This document shows, in pieces, positions 1 through 5,862 of a stretch of 7,677 nucleotides of DNA. Source of the stretch: DASXIW01 sp036497785 (lineage in GTDB: Bacteria > Pseudomonadota > Alphaproteobacteria > Acetobacterales > Acetobacteraceae). The position numbers and the translations under genes were made by a program. The stretch's first letter is position 1, and each line of letters opens with the position of its first letter. The stretch is taken from the NCBI GenBank assembly GCA_036497785.1, contig DASXIW010000157.1, forward strand, positions 1 to 7,677, written 5' to 3'. The notes below the pieces were generated by a model. The model was not told the DNA's origin. It saw nothing but the letters and a program-made list of their open reading frames with translations, and did no database searches.

Positions 1-754
1 GCAACACCGGCGAAAGCCCGGCCGCCAACGCCTGGGTCGCCTCGGTGCCGGTGCGCCGGCTGGTGGTCGCGAGCACGGACCCGCCCAGCAGCGCCACCAG
101 CCGCGCGACCTTGCGCGCCAAGCTATGCGCCAGTACGGGCGGCATGCTCTGCCCGCGCACCGCGCCGCCCACAAGCAGGGCCACACGGGGATGCGGCAGA
201 TGCGCCAGCCGCTCGTCCCACGCCAGCTGCGCCTGTGCCAGCAGCAAGGGCGAGACCCGGTGCGGCGCCCCCAATATGGGAAAAGCCTGTTTGGAGGGCG
301 TGGCGCTGCCAGGCTGCGGCACCACCAGCAGATCGAACGAAGCGGCCCGCAGCAATCCAGCAAGCCCCGGGCTCATGCAATGCACCACCCGGCTGCCGTA
401 GCGTGCCTTCAGCCACAATGCGACGGCGGCCGATCGCCTGCCGGAGGAGATCACCAAAGCCGGCCCCCCGGCAGCCCGCGCGCCGGGCAACGACAGGCCG
501 GGAACGCCTGCGCCGATCACGGCCCGCGTCGCTGCGGACAAGCCGATGAGGGACCCGGCGCGCTGCAGCCCTGCGATATGCGCCATCCAGTTCCACGCCA
601 GCGGCACACGCCGGAACGGCACACCGAGCCGTTCGGCAATCCCTATGGCTTGCGCCGCGGTACCGGCGCGCGGATCGTCCAACACCCACACCCGGTCGCC
701 CAGGGGCGCGGTCGGATCGATATGCTGCTGTGCTGTCTGGCGGGCCTCGGTCAT
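1..754 (-). CDS. ELM1-family (mitochondrial fission ELM1-like, DUF1022/COG3660) protein, C-terminus cut by window edge
   Basis: The reading frame starts at the ATG at 754-752 and stays open to the left edge, giving 251 visible residues; family members are usually a little over 300, so the C-terminus is missing. An in-frame TAG lies ten codons upstream, so this is the only ATG start; no clear ribosome binding site precedes it. The N-terminus (about residues 20-45) carries the family signature VWVLDDPRAGTAAQAIGIAE followed by a GVPFRRV strand. The middle has the glycosyltransferase-like pattern of alternating hydrophobic strands and glycine turns (PALVISSGRRSAAVAL, then ARYGSRVVHCMSPG, DLLVVPQ, RVALLVGG). 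The family is widespread in alphaproteobacteria and named after a plant mitochondrial fission factor; its bacterial biochemistry is not established, although the fold resembles nucleotide-sugar glycosyltransferases. It is divergent from pyrE. Family assignment is fairly sure, function is open. Confidence 0.82.
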   Translation of the reverse strand, partial: MTEARQTAQQHIDPTAPLGDRVWVLDDPRAGTAAQAIGIAERLGVPFRRVPLAWNWMAHIAGLQRAGSLIGLSAATRAVIGAGVPGLSLPGARAAGGPALVISSGRRSAAVALWLKARYGSRVVHCMSPGLAGLLRAASFDLLVVPQPGSATPSKQAFPILGAPHRVSPLLLAQAQLAWDERLAHLPHPRVALLVGGAVRGQSMPPVLAHSLARKVARLVALLGGSVLATTSRRTGTEATQALAAGLSPVL

Positions 755-853
755 GGCAATGGACGTGGGAACGCCGGGAAGCTAGGACAACCACTGTCCC
801 GTATCGGGGACGCACGAACAGCAATACGGACAGGCGGAATGGAAAAGCAGCAC
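755..853. promoter_or_regulatory. Divergent intergenic region between the ELM1-family gene and pyrE, with an inverted repeat
   Basis: About 85-100 bases separate the two divergent starts, so promoters for both genes must lie here or inside the neighbouring ends. The clearest structure is an imperfect dyad at 796-811 (GTCCC, six-base centre, GGGAC; alternatively CCCG-TAT-CGGG). It could be an operator or a hairpin in the pyrE leader. I could not identify convincing -35/-10 boxes. The role is inference. Confidence 0.35.
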
Positions 854-1564
854 ATGACGGATTGGGATCGCGACGCCGCGCTGACGGCGGCGCGCATCCT
901 GTTGGAGATCAAGGCCGTCAATTTCCGCCCCGAGGAACCTTACACGTTGACGTCGGGCTGGAAATCGCCCGTCTATATCGATTGCCGGCGCATCATCTAC
1001 TTCCCGCGCGCCCGCGCCAAGATCTGCGAACTGGCCGTCGACAAGATCGGCCGCCATGTCGGTTACGAGACCATCGAAGCGGTGGCCGGCGGCGAGACCG
1101 CCGGCATCCCCTTCGCCGCCTGGATCGCCGACCGCATGCTGGCGCCAATGGCCTATGTGCGCAAAAAACCCAAGGGATTCGGCCGCAACGCACTGATCGA
1201 GGGCGATGTGCCAGAAGGCAAGCGCACCCTGCTGGTCGAGGATCTGACCACCGACGGCGCCAGCAAGATCCAGTTCGCCCAGGCGCTGCGCGATGCGGGC
1301 GCGATCGTCAATCACGCTTTCGTGGTCTTCTTCTACGGCGTGTTCCCCGGCAGCTTTGAGACGCTGAAGCGGATGGACATCGAGTTGCACCATCTCTGCA
1401 CCTGGTGGGACGTGCTGGAAGCTTCTCGGGAACGCCCGTATTTCTCGGATTTGGCCCTCAGCGAGGTGCGCAAATTTCTGGAAAACCCGGTCGCCTGGTC
1501 GGCCGCCCATGGCGGTGTCTCCAGCGCCGAGGAAGCCGCCGCCCGGAAGAAAGCCTCTACGTGA
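854..1564 (+). CDS. pyrE: Orotate phosphoribosyltransferase
   Basis: PyrE joins orotate to PRPP to give orotidine 5'-monophosphate, the fifth step of de novo pyrimidine synthesis, in the cytoplasm. From the ATG at 854 the protein has 236 residues, as expected for the alphaproteobacterial form. The N-terminus has the orotate-binding region TSGWKSPVYIDCRR (33-46); GGETAGIPFAAW (79-90) is the conserved substrate loop; RKKPKGFG (103-110) is the catalytic flexible loop with its lysines; LLVEDLTTDGASK (126-138) is the PRPP-binding motif with the acidic pair E129-D130. An alternative in-frame ATG at 839 would add five residues (MEKQH); its purine-rich GGCGGA abuts the start codon, whereas GGA at 841-843 is better spaced for 854, so I prefer 854 with moderate confidence. 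The frame is open far upstream, but that stretch is antisense to the ELM1-family gene and is not coding. pyrE converges on the response regulator, 47 bases apart. Confidence 0.95.
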   Translation: MTDWDRDAALTAARILLEIKAVNFRPEEPYTLTSGWKSPVYIDCRRIIYFPRARAKICELAVDKIGRHVGYETIEAVAGGETAGIPFAAWIADRMLAPMAYVRKKPKGFGRNALIEGDVPEGKRTLLVEDLTTDGASKIQFAQALRDAGAIVNHAFVVFFYGVFPGSFETLKRMDIELHHLCTWWDVLEASRERPYFSDLALSEVRKFLENPVAWSAAHGGVSSAEEAAARKKAST

Positions 1565-1611
1565 ACGCAAGGCGACCCGCCGCCGCAGCAGGTCGGCCGG
1601 GCCCGCTGGTA

Positions 1612-1974
1612 TCAGCTGACCATCTGGCTGAGCACGAGCATCAGTTCGTCGGTGTTGAATGGCTTGCCGTGGGTCGGCCAATCCGCATGCTCCGGCGGCG
1701 TCGCTTTGTCGCCATAGCCGGATAGCAGGAGGAACGGGATCTTTCGCTCAGCGAGCAACTCGGCGACCGGAAAAACCTTCTCGCCCGCCAGATTCACATC
1801 TAGCAGCGCCGCATCGAAATCATCGCGCGCCGCCGCCGCCAGCGCCTCGCTCAGCCGGGAATACGGCCCCACCACGACGCAGCCCGCGTCCTCGAGCGCC
1901 GTCTCCAGCAGCATGGCGATCAGGACCTCATCCTCGACGACGAGAATACGGTGACCGCTGAGACCCGGGAGCAT
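1612..1974 (-). CDS. Single-domain response regulator (receiver only)
   Basis: The protein has 120 residues and consists only of a CheY-like receiver domain. The acidic pocket is E14-D15 (VVEDE), the phosphoacceptor is D59 (LLDVNLAG), the switch serine is S85 (LLLSGYG) and the conserved lysine is K104 (GKPF). The PF-LLLSGYG strand resembles the PFxFATGYG signature of alphaproteobacterial single-domain receivers that pair with HWE/HisKA_2 kinases. There is no DNA-binding output domain, so it would act by protein contact or as a phosphate relay or sink. The ATG at 1974 follows a GTG at 1977, which could also serve as the start. Upstream by 14-17 bases is the stop of a truncated kinase of that very type (1992-2159), so the natural partner at this locus is broken. 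All key residues are intact, so the gene itself may still work, with a kinase elsewhere. Confidence 0.88.
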   Translation of the reverse strand: MLPGLSGHRILVVEDEVLIAMLLETALEDAGCVVVGPYSRLSEALAAAARDDFDAALLDVNLAGEKVFPVAELLAERKIPFLLLSGYGDKATPPEHADWPTHGKPFNTDELMLVLSQMVS

Positions 1975-1991
1975 CACCTGTGTGGAAAACC

Positions 1992-2159
1992 TTACCTGGC
2001 CGCGGAAACAGGGGCCGCCCGGTTCGGCGGAACGTCAGTCTTGGCAATCAAGCCACCGCGTGAATAGCCCATAATCACCTCGCCGCCCCGTTCATGCCCG
2101 ATGCTGCGCTCGATCGTGGGTAGACCAAAGCCTTCTTTGCCGGTTGTTCGGACCGTCAG
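1992..2159 (-). pseudogene. C-terminal remnant of an HWE/HisKA_2-type sensor histidine kinase
   Basis: On the minus strand a 55-codon frame ends with TAA at 1994-1992. It reads TGKEGFGLPTIERS, then GHERGGEV, then GGLIAKTDVPPN. This matches the end of the HATPase domain of HWE-family kinases: the G2 box GFG...IERS, the following GGEV strand, a GL turn and a final strand ending in P. Everything upstream is missing: no histidine box, no N box and no G1 box. The frame runs straight into the last codons of coq7 in a different frame, with no kinase-like residues beyond about 2150. There is no credible start codon ahead of the conserved part, so I call it a pseudogene fragment. Codons such as CTA, TTG and ATT are more relaxed than in the neighbours. 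Spacing to the downstream receiver gene is still operon-like. Identification rests on motif recognition by eye. Confidence 0.72.
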
Positions 2160-2722
2160 ATCCGCTCGCTTGCCGCAATTGCAATCTTGCAGCCAACCTT
2201 GATGACGCGGGACAGCACCGAATACCCGGTCGCAAGCTCTGCCCCGTTCTGCAAACCGATGTCGCGGTGTTCAAGTTCCTCGGCGCGAAACTTTTCTATC
2301 GTATCGCGCAGCTCCGCCTCGTCCTCGCCCAATGCCGCGGCCTGGGCCGCGTAGTGCTCGTCGATCGCCTCCTCGACGGCGACGGTGCAGGCCATCGCGG
2401 CGCGCTCGCCGATGGCGGCGGTGGCCGCGCCCAAGACGAAGCCCGCGAGATGCCAGAACGGCAGCAGCGCGGTCGGCCGCACGCGGCGCCTGGCGATCAA
2501 CCCCGCGAACGTATCCAGATGCACCTGCTCCTGGTCCTGCATATGGCGGATCGTATCGCCTTGCCGGCCGCGGCCAAGCACGGCCAACTGGCCCTGATAG
2601 ATCCGCTTCGCGCCGTATTCTCCGGCATGATCCACCCGAATCATGCGCGCGATCGCGGCCCGGTGCGTCAGGTCACCCGGTAGCCGTTCGGGACGCAAGG
2701 CGGCGTCAGGCAGATCGCTCAT
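2156..2722 (-). CDS. coq7: Demethoxyubiquinone hydroxylase (2-polyprenyl-3-methyl-6-methoxy-1,4-benzoquinone monooxygenase)
   Basis: Coq7 hydroxylates demethoxyubiquinone, the penultimate step of ubiquinone synthesis, as a membrane-associated di-iron ferritin-like protein. The 188-residue product has the full ligand set: E35 (DHAGEYGA), E65 and H68 (EQVH), E117 (VEEAIDEHY), and E149 with H152 (EELEH). The central segment PFWHLAGFVLGAATAAIG (88-105) is the hydrophobic membrane-facing helix of the family. The C-terminus (VIKVGCKIAIAASERI) is the usual Coq7 ending, so the gene is complete despite the deletion scar next to its stop. The start is fixed by a perfect AAGGAG at 2734-2729, six bases ahead of the ATG. 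It overlaps the dsbB stop by ATGA, which indicates translational coupling. The frame is open another 128 codons upstream, but that region belongs to dsbB. Confidence 0.96.
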   Translation of the reverse strand: MSDLPDAALRPERLPGDLTHRAAIARMIRVDHAGEYGAKRIYQGQLAVLGRGRQGDTIRHMQDQEQVHLDTFAGLIARRRVRPTALLPFWHLAGFVLGAATAAIGERAAMACTVAVEEAIDEHYAAQAAALGEDEAELRDTIEKFRAEELEHRDIGLQNGAELATGYSVLSRVIKVGCKIAIAASERI

Positions 2723-3228
2723 GCTGGGCTCCTTCGGCTGCGCCACAGGAATATGGCGGTGAGCGCCGCCAGCGCCAGGGCGAATATGAGATCCATCGTC
2801 GCCATCGAGATGGGAATGGACGGGATCAGATAGGTCGGGTCCTCGCAAGACTTGGATGGCGTGGCTGGCATGCTCGCCAGACGCTCCGCGATGCTGCCGC
2901 CGCTGAAATGCGGGGCCGCGCATTGCGGCAGCGGATCGGGCCACCAGCCTCGCTCCACGCCCACATGCGTCGCGGCAATACCGGCGCCCACCAGCATCGT
3001 CAGCGACAGCAACGCCAGCGCCAGCCGGGCGAGGCTGCGCGGCAGCACCAGCCCGACCACCCCCAACGCGACGGCGATGCGGTAGGGCCACCGCTCGATC
3101 AGACACAGGGCGCAGGGTACCAGGCCACCATAAATCTCGGAGGCATAGGCCACCAGAAAAGCGGCAGCGGCGGCGAGCGCGGACAGCGCGAGGACGACAC
3201 GAAGCCGGGGAATCATCATAGCAGCCAT
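2719..3228 (-). CDS. dsbB: Disulfide bond formation protein B (DsbB-family quinone-linked oxidoreductase)
   Basis: DsbB reoxidises the periplasmic thiol oxidase DsbA and hands the electrons to ubiquinone in the inner membrane. From the ATG at 3228 the protein has 169 residues with four hydrophobic segments (about 11-29, 49-63, 68-87 and 144-163). The first periplasmic loop carries the redox pair CALC (C39, C42); the second carries C103 (PQCAAP) and C128 (KSCED), the second pair. R46-W47 after CALC matches the quinone-proximal arginine region (LIERWPYR). The start is uncertain: ATGs also occur at 3219 and 3216, none with a strong ribosome binding site, and a longer version from 3303 would add a non-hydrophobic arginine-rich leader, which I reject. 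Its stop overlaps the coq7 start. The symbol is by family; some alphaproteobacterial homologues are annotated only as DsbB-like. Confidence 0.9.
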   Translation of the reverse strand: MAAMMIPRLRVVLALSALAAAAAFLVAYASEIYGGLVPCALCLIERWPYRIAVALGVVGLVLPRSLARLALALLSLTMLVGAGIAATHVGVERGWWPDPLPQCAAPHFSGGSIAERLASMPATPSKSCEDPTYLIPSIPISMATMDLIFALALAALTAIFLWRSRRSPA

Positions 3229-3317
3229 ATGACCGGAGCCGCGTCGATGAGCAAGCGGGCCGGATTGCCGGAGGCGCCCTGCCCGCCTAACGTACCCGGG
3301 CAAGCAGGGGAAACGAC
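3229..3317. promoter_or_regulatory. Divergent dsbB/GST intergenic region with hairpin and GST ribosome binding site
   Basis: The 89 bases between the two divergent starts hold an inverted repeat, TGCCCG at 3280-3285 and CGGGCA at 3297-3302, with an 11-base loop. Only three bases later comes AGGGGA (3306-3311), a good ribosome binding site six bases ahead of the GST ATG. The dyad could be an operator or an RNA hairpin affecting access to that site. A plus-strand frame from 3229 to 3321 (30 codons) ends with its TGA overlapping the GST ATG as ATGA; it could be an upstream open reading frame or just chance. No clear promoter boxes seen. Confidence 0.4.
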
Positions 3318-3944
3318 ATGATAAAACTTTGGGGCCGCGCGAATTCCAGCAACGTGATGAAGGTCATCTGGCTGCTGCAAGAGCTCGGCGTTCCCTACCA
3401 CCGCGTCGATGTTGGCGGCCCGTTCGGCGGCACCGCCACGCCATCCTATCGCACCATGAACCCGCTGGGCGTGGTGCCCACTCTCGAGGAGGACGGGTTC
3501 ACGCTGTTCGAGAGCAACGCCATCATGCGCTATCTCTGCAACACCCAACCGGAGCCGACCGCGTTCTACCCCCAGGCCGCGCGATCGCGCGGCCAGATCG
3601 ATTGTTGGCTTGATTTCCAGCAGACCGCGCTGAACAGGCCCCAGAGCACCGTCTTCCAAGGCCTTGTCCGCATCGCGCCGGAGCACCGCAACCACGCCGC
3701 CATCGCCACCGCCGTTACCGAAGCCGCCGGCATATGGGCGATCCTGGACGGACGCCTGGGGCGCCACGATTACGTCGCCGGCGACGACCTCACCCTGGCA
3801 GACATCGCCTTCGGCGTGCATATGCATCGCTGGTTCGTCATGCCCATTGAAGGCCGCCCGGACGCGCCGCATTTGCATAAGTGGTACCAGCGGCTGCTGG
3901 AGCGGCCAGCCTATCGGGATCACGTAGCCCTGCCGTTGAGCTAG
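3318..3944 (+). CDS. Glutathione S-transferase family protein
   Basis: The 208-residue protein has the standard two-domain cytosolic GST layout. The N-terminal thioredoxin-like domain (about 1-78) opens with KLWGRANSSNVMKV, where S10/S11 is in the place of the catalytic serine or cysteine of theta- and beta-like bacterial GSTs. It continues with NPLGVVPTLE, containing cis-Pro54, and ESNAIMRYL (65-73), where E65-S66 bind the glutathione gamma-glutamyl group. The helical C-terminal domain contains the N-capping box and core motif around DDLTLADIAFG. It would conjugate glutathione to, or isomerise or reduce, small electrophiles in the cytosol; the substrate cannot be told. A strong AGGGGA supports the start. 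The gene is monocistronic, divergent from dsbB and convergent with dgoD (33-base gap). Family certain, substrate unknown. Confidence 0.94.
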   Translation: MIKLWGRANSSNVMKVIWLLQELGVPYHRVDVGGPFGGTATPSYRTMNPLGVVPTLEEDGFTLFESNAIMRYLCNTQPEPTAFYPQAARSRGQIDCWLDFQQTALNRPQSTVFQGLVRIAPEHRNHAAIATAVTEAAGIWAILDGRLGRHDYVAGDDLTLADIAFGVHMHRWFVMPIEGRPDAPHLHKWYQRLLERPAYRDHVALPLS

Positions 3945-3977
3945 AGCAGCATGGCCTGAGGTGGCGTCACGGGCCGG

Positions 3978-5126
3978 TCACCATTCGGCGAAGCTGCCAT
4001 CCGGATGGCGCCACACCGGATTGCGCCAGCGATGGCCGATGGCGGCCTGCCGTTCGACCACCTCCTCGTTGATCTCGATACCAAGTCCCGGTCCCTGCGG
4101 AATGGCCACGTGACCATCCTTATAGGCAAACACCCCGGGGTCCCTGAGGTAGTCGAGCAGATCGTTGGTTGTGTTGTAGTGGATGCCCAGGCTCTGTTCC
4201 TGGATGACCGCGTTGTACGTCACCGCGTCGATCTGCAGATTGGCCGCGAGTGCGATCGGTCCCAGCGGGCAATGCAGCGCCACGCCCACATCGAACGCCT
4301 CAGCCATCGCCGCGATCTTGCGCGTCTCGGTAATGCCGCCGGCATGTGAGGGGTCGGGCTGGATGATGTCGACATAGCCCTCGGCCAAGATGCGCTTGAA
4401 GTCCCACCGGGAAAACAGCCGCTCCCCGAGTGCGATCGGCGTACCGCACTGGCTTGCGATCTCGCGCAGTGCTTCGGAATGCTCGCTCAGCACCGGTTCC
4501 TCGATGAACATCAGCCGGAACGGCTCCAGCGCTTTCGCCAATGCCTTGGCCATCGGGCGATGCACGCGGCCGTGGAAATCGACCGCTATGCCGAAATGCG
4601 GCCCCATCGCGTCGCGGATCGCGCCAACCCGCTCCAGCAGCGCGTCGATCTGGGCGTGGCTGTCCAGATATTGCAGCTCCGCCGTGCCGTTCATCTTGAT
4701 CGCCGTGAAGCCCCGCGCCGCCACCTCGCGCGCCGAAACCGCCGCGTCGCCAGGCCGGTCGCCCGCGATCCAGGAATACACCCGGATACGGTCGCGCAAC
4801 TGGCCACCCAGTAGCTGATGAATGGGAACACCGAGCGCGCGCCCCTTGATGTCCCAAAGCGCCTGATCGATGCCGGCGATGGCGCTCATATGCATGGGGC
4901 CGCCGCGATAGAAGCCACCGCGATACAGCACGGTCCAGTGATCCTCTATCAGGAACGGGTCCTTGCCGATCAGATAATCGGCCAGTTCCGCCACCGCCGC
5001 GGCCACCGTCGCCGCGCGTCCCTCCACCACCGGCTCGCCCCAACCTGTGACCCCGGCATCGGTCTCGATCTTGAGGAAGCACCAGCGTGGGGGCACGAGA
5101 AATGTGGTCAGTCGGGTGATCTTCAT
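3978..5126 (-). CDS. dgoD: D-galactonate dehydratase (enolase superfamily)
   Basis: DgoD removes water from D-galactonate to give 2-keto-3-deoxy-D-galactonate, the first step of the DgoD-DgoK-DgoA route. The product is 382 residues, the same length as the E. coli enzyme as I remember it, and very similar end to end (MKIT start, PPRW, GWGEPV, FYRGGP, MSAIAGIDQALWDIKG, and a final EW). The N-terminal capping domain spans about 1-115, followed by the TIM barrel. Catalytic and metal residues fall where expected: D183 and H185 (DFHGRV), E209 (FIEEPV), E235 (LGERLFSR), H285 (LHCPLGP) and E310 (QEQS). The start is supported by GGAG at 5135-5132, five bases ahead of the ATG. Open frame upstream to 5246 overlaps otsB and is rejected. 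It lies 22 bases after otsB, probably co-transcribed. No dgoK, dgoA or transporter is in view, so another sugar acid substrate cannot be fully excluded. Confidence 0.94.
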   Translation of the reverse strand: MKITRLTTFLVPPRWCFLKIETDAGVTGWGEPVVEGRAATVAAAVAELADYLIGKDPFLIEDHWTVLYRGGFYRGGPMHMSAIAGIDQALWDIKGRALGVPIHQLLGGQLRDRIRVYSWIAGDRPGDAAVSAREVAARGFTAIKMNGTAELQYLDSHAQIDALLERVGAIRDAMGPHFGIAVDFHGRVHRPMAKALAKALEPFRLMFIEEPVLSEHSEALREIASQCGTPIALGERLFSRWDFKRILAEGYVDIIQPDPSHAGGITETRKIAAMAEAFDVGVALHCPLGPIALAANLQIDAVTYNAVIQEQSLGIHYNTTNDLLDYLRDPGVFAYKDGHVAIPQGPGLGIEINEEVVERQAAIGHRWRNPVWRHPDGSFAEW

Positions 5127-5148
5127 GGAGACTCCAGGCTTCGACCGC

Positions 5149-5862
5149 TTACGCCGTACGGGCGGCCTCACTCGCCAGCCAGGCGCGCACACCGGCGGCA
5201 TCGGTGAACACATCCTGCACGCGCCAGCCGGCGCCGCCCAGGGCACGGGCAGCGCGCATGCCGTCCTCGTCGGTCACGTCGTCGCCGATATAGATGGGCA
5301 TGCGACCGGCAAAGGGCGGCTGTGCCATCAGCGCGGTAACGGCGGTGCCCTTGTCGGCGCCTAGCGGCTTCATCTCCCACGCCATCAGCGCACCCATGAT
5401 GGCAAAGTCCTCGCCATGGCCGGCCAACATCCGCTCCATCGCCTCGCGCAGCGCAGGGCCAGCCACGGGCGCCAGCCGGTGATGCAACACGAAGCTGCGC
5501 TGCTTGCGCTCCAGCAGCACGCCAGGCGTCTCCCGGGCGAGCCGCTCCGCCTCCTCCAGCCATTCGGGCGGCGGTTCGGCCAACGACACACGCACCACGG
5601 CATCATCCGGCGCGTGCCGGATGGCACCGCCATGCTCTCCGGCCACGGCATAGGGTATGCCCGCCAGCAACTGGTCCACCTGATCGATCGGCCGCCCGGT
5701 CACAATGGCCAGCGCGTCCCCCAGCCTTGCGCGCAGCCTGCGCAACACCGGCGGCAAATCCAGCGGCACGACGACACTGTCCGGCGTCCGCGCGATGTCG
5801 ATGAGCGTTCCGTCCATGTCGAGCAGCAGCGCTGCATTTTGCGGCAGCGAGGGAAGGGTCAT
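5149..5862 (-). CDS. otsB: Trehalose-6-phosphate phosphatase
   Basis: OtsB dephosphorylates trehalose 6-phosphate to trehalose, a compatible solute and stress protectant. The 237-residue product has all HAD-phosphatase motifs: DMDGTL with nucleophile D15 and acid/base D17, the motif II threonine T55 (IVTGRP), the motif III lysine K171 (GADKGTAV), and motif IV GDDVTDED (193-200). GEHGG (75-79) and EMKP (163-166) are typical of the trehalose-phosphatase cap rather than of generic HAD enzymes. It is slightly shorter than the roughly 266-residue E. coli protein. The ATG at 5862 overlaps the DUF2155 stop as ATGA; an in-frame GTG at 5871 is a less likely start. The synthase partner otsA is not in the window, which is unusual because otsA and otsB are commonly adjacent. 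It sits between an envelope gene and dgoD. Confidence 0.93.
   Translation of the reverse strand: MTLPSLPQNAALLLDMDGTLIDIARTPDSVVVPLDLPPVLRRLRARLGDALAIVTGRPIDQVDQLLAGIPYAVAGEHGGAIRHAPDDAVVRVSLAEPPPEWLEEAERLARETPGVLLERKQRSFVLHHRLAPVAGPALREAMERMLAGHGEDFAIMGALMAWEMKPLGADKGTAVTALMAQPPFAGRMPIYIGDDVTDEDGMRAARALGGAGWRVQDVFTDAAGVRAWLASEAARTA

Noticed and set aside
125..853. Long plus-strand open frame running into pyrE, which would give PyrE a N-terminal extension of more than 200 residues
   Set aside because: It is antisense to the ELM1-family gene, its residues are low-information GC-driven sequence, and PyrE family members begin near residue MTDWDRD.
1565..1611. Possible bidirectional terminator between convergent pyrE and the response regulator
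   Set aside because: There is GC-rich palindromic sequence (CGGGCCCG-like) but no stable stem followed by a T-run on either strand.
2092..2274. 60-codon minus-strand frame across the coq7 end
   Set aside because: It is out of frame with both coq7 and the kinase remnant, and its residues match nothing; the kinase-like frame is a different one.
2723..3106. Upstream extension of the coq7 frame by 128 codons
   Set aside because: It overlaps dsbB in another frame, and a perfect AAGGAG with an ATG at 2722 gives a normal-length Coq7.
2332..3321. 329-codon plus-strand open frame opposite coq7 and dsbB
   Set aside because: Arginine- and proline-rich antisense shadow with no domain pattern; both minus-strand genes are well identified. 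Only its last 30 codons, which lie outside those genes, are mentioned as a weak upstream frame.
3945..3977. Possible terminator between the convergent GST and dgoD genes
   Set aside because: Only short three- or four-base complementarities are visible and no T-run follows.
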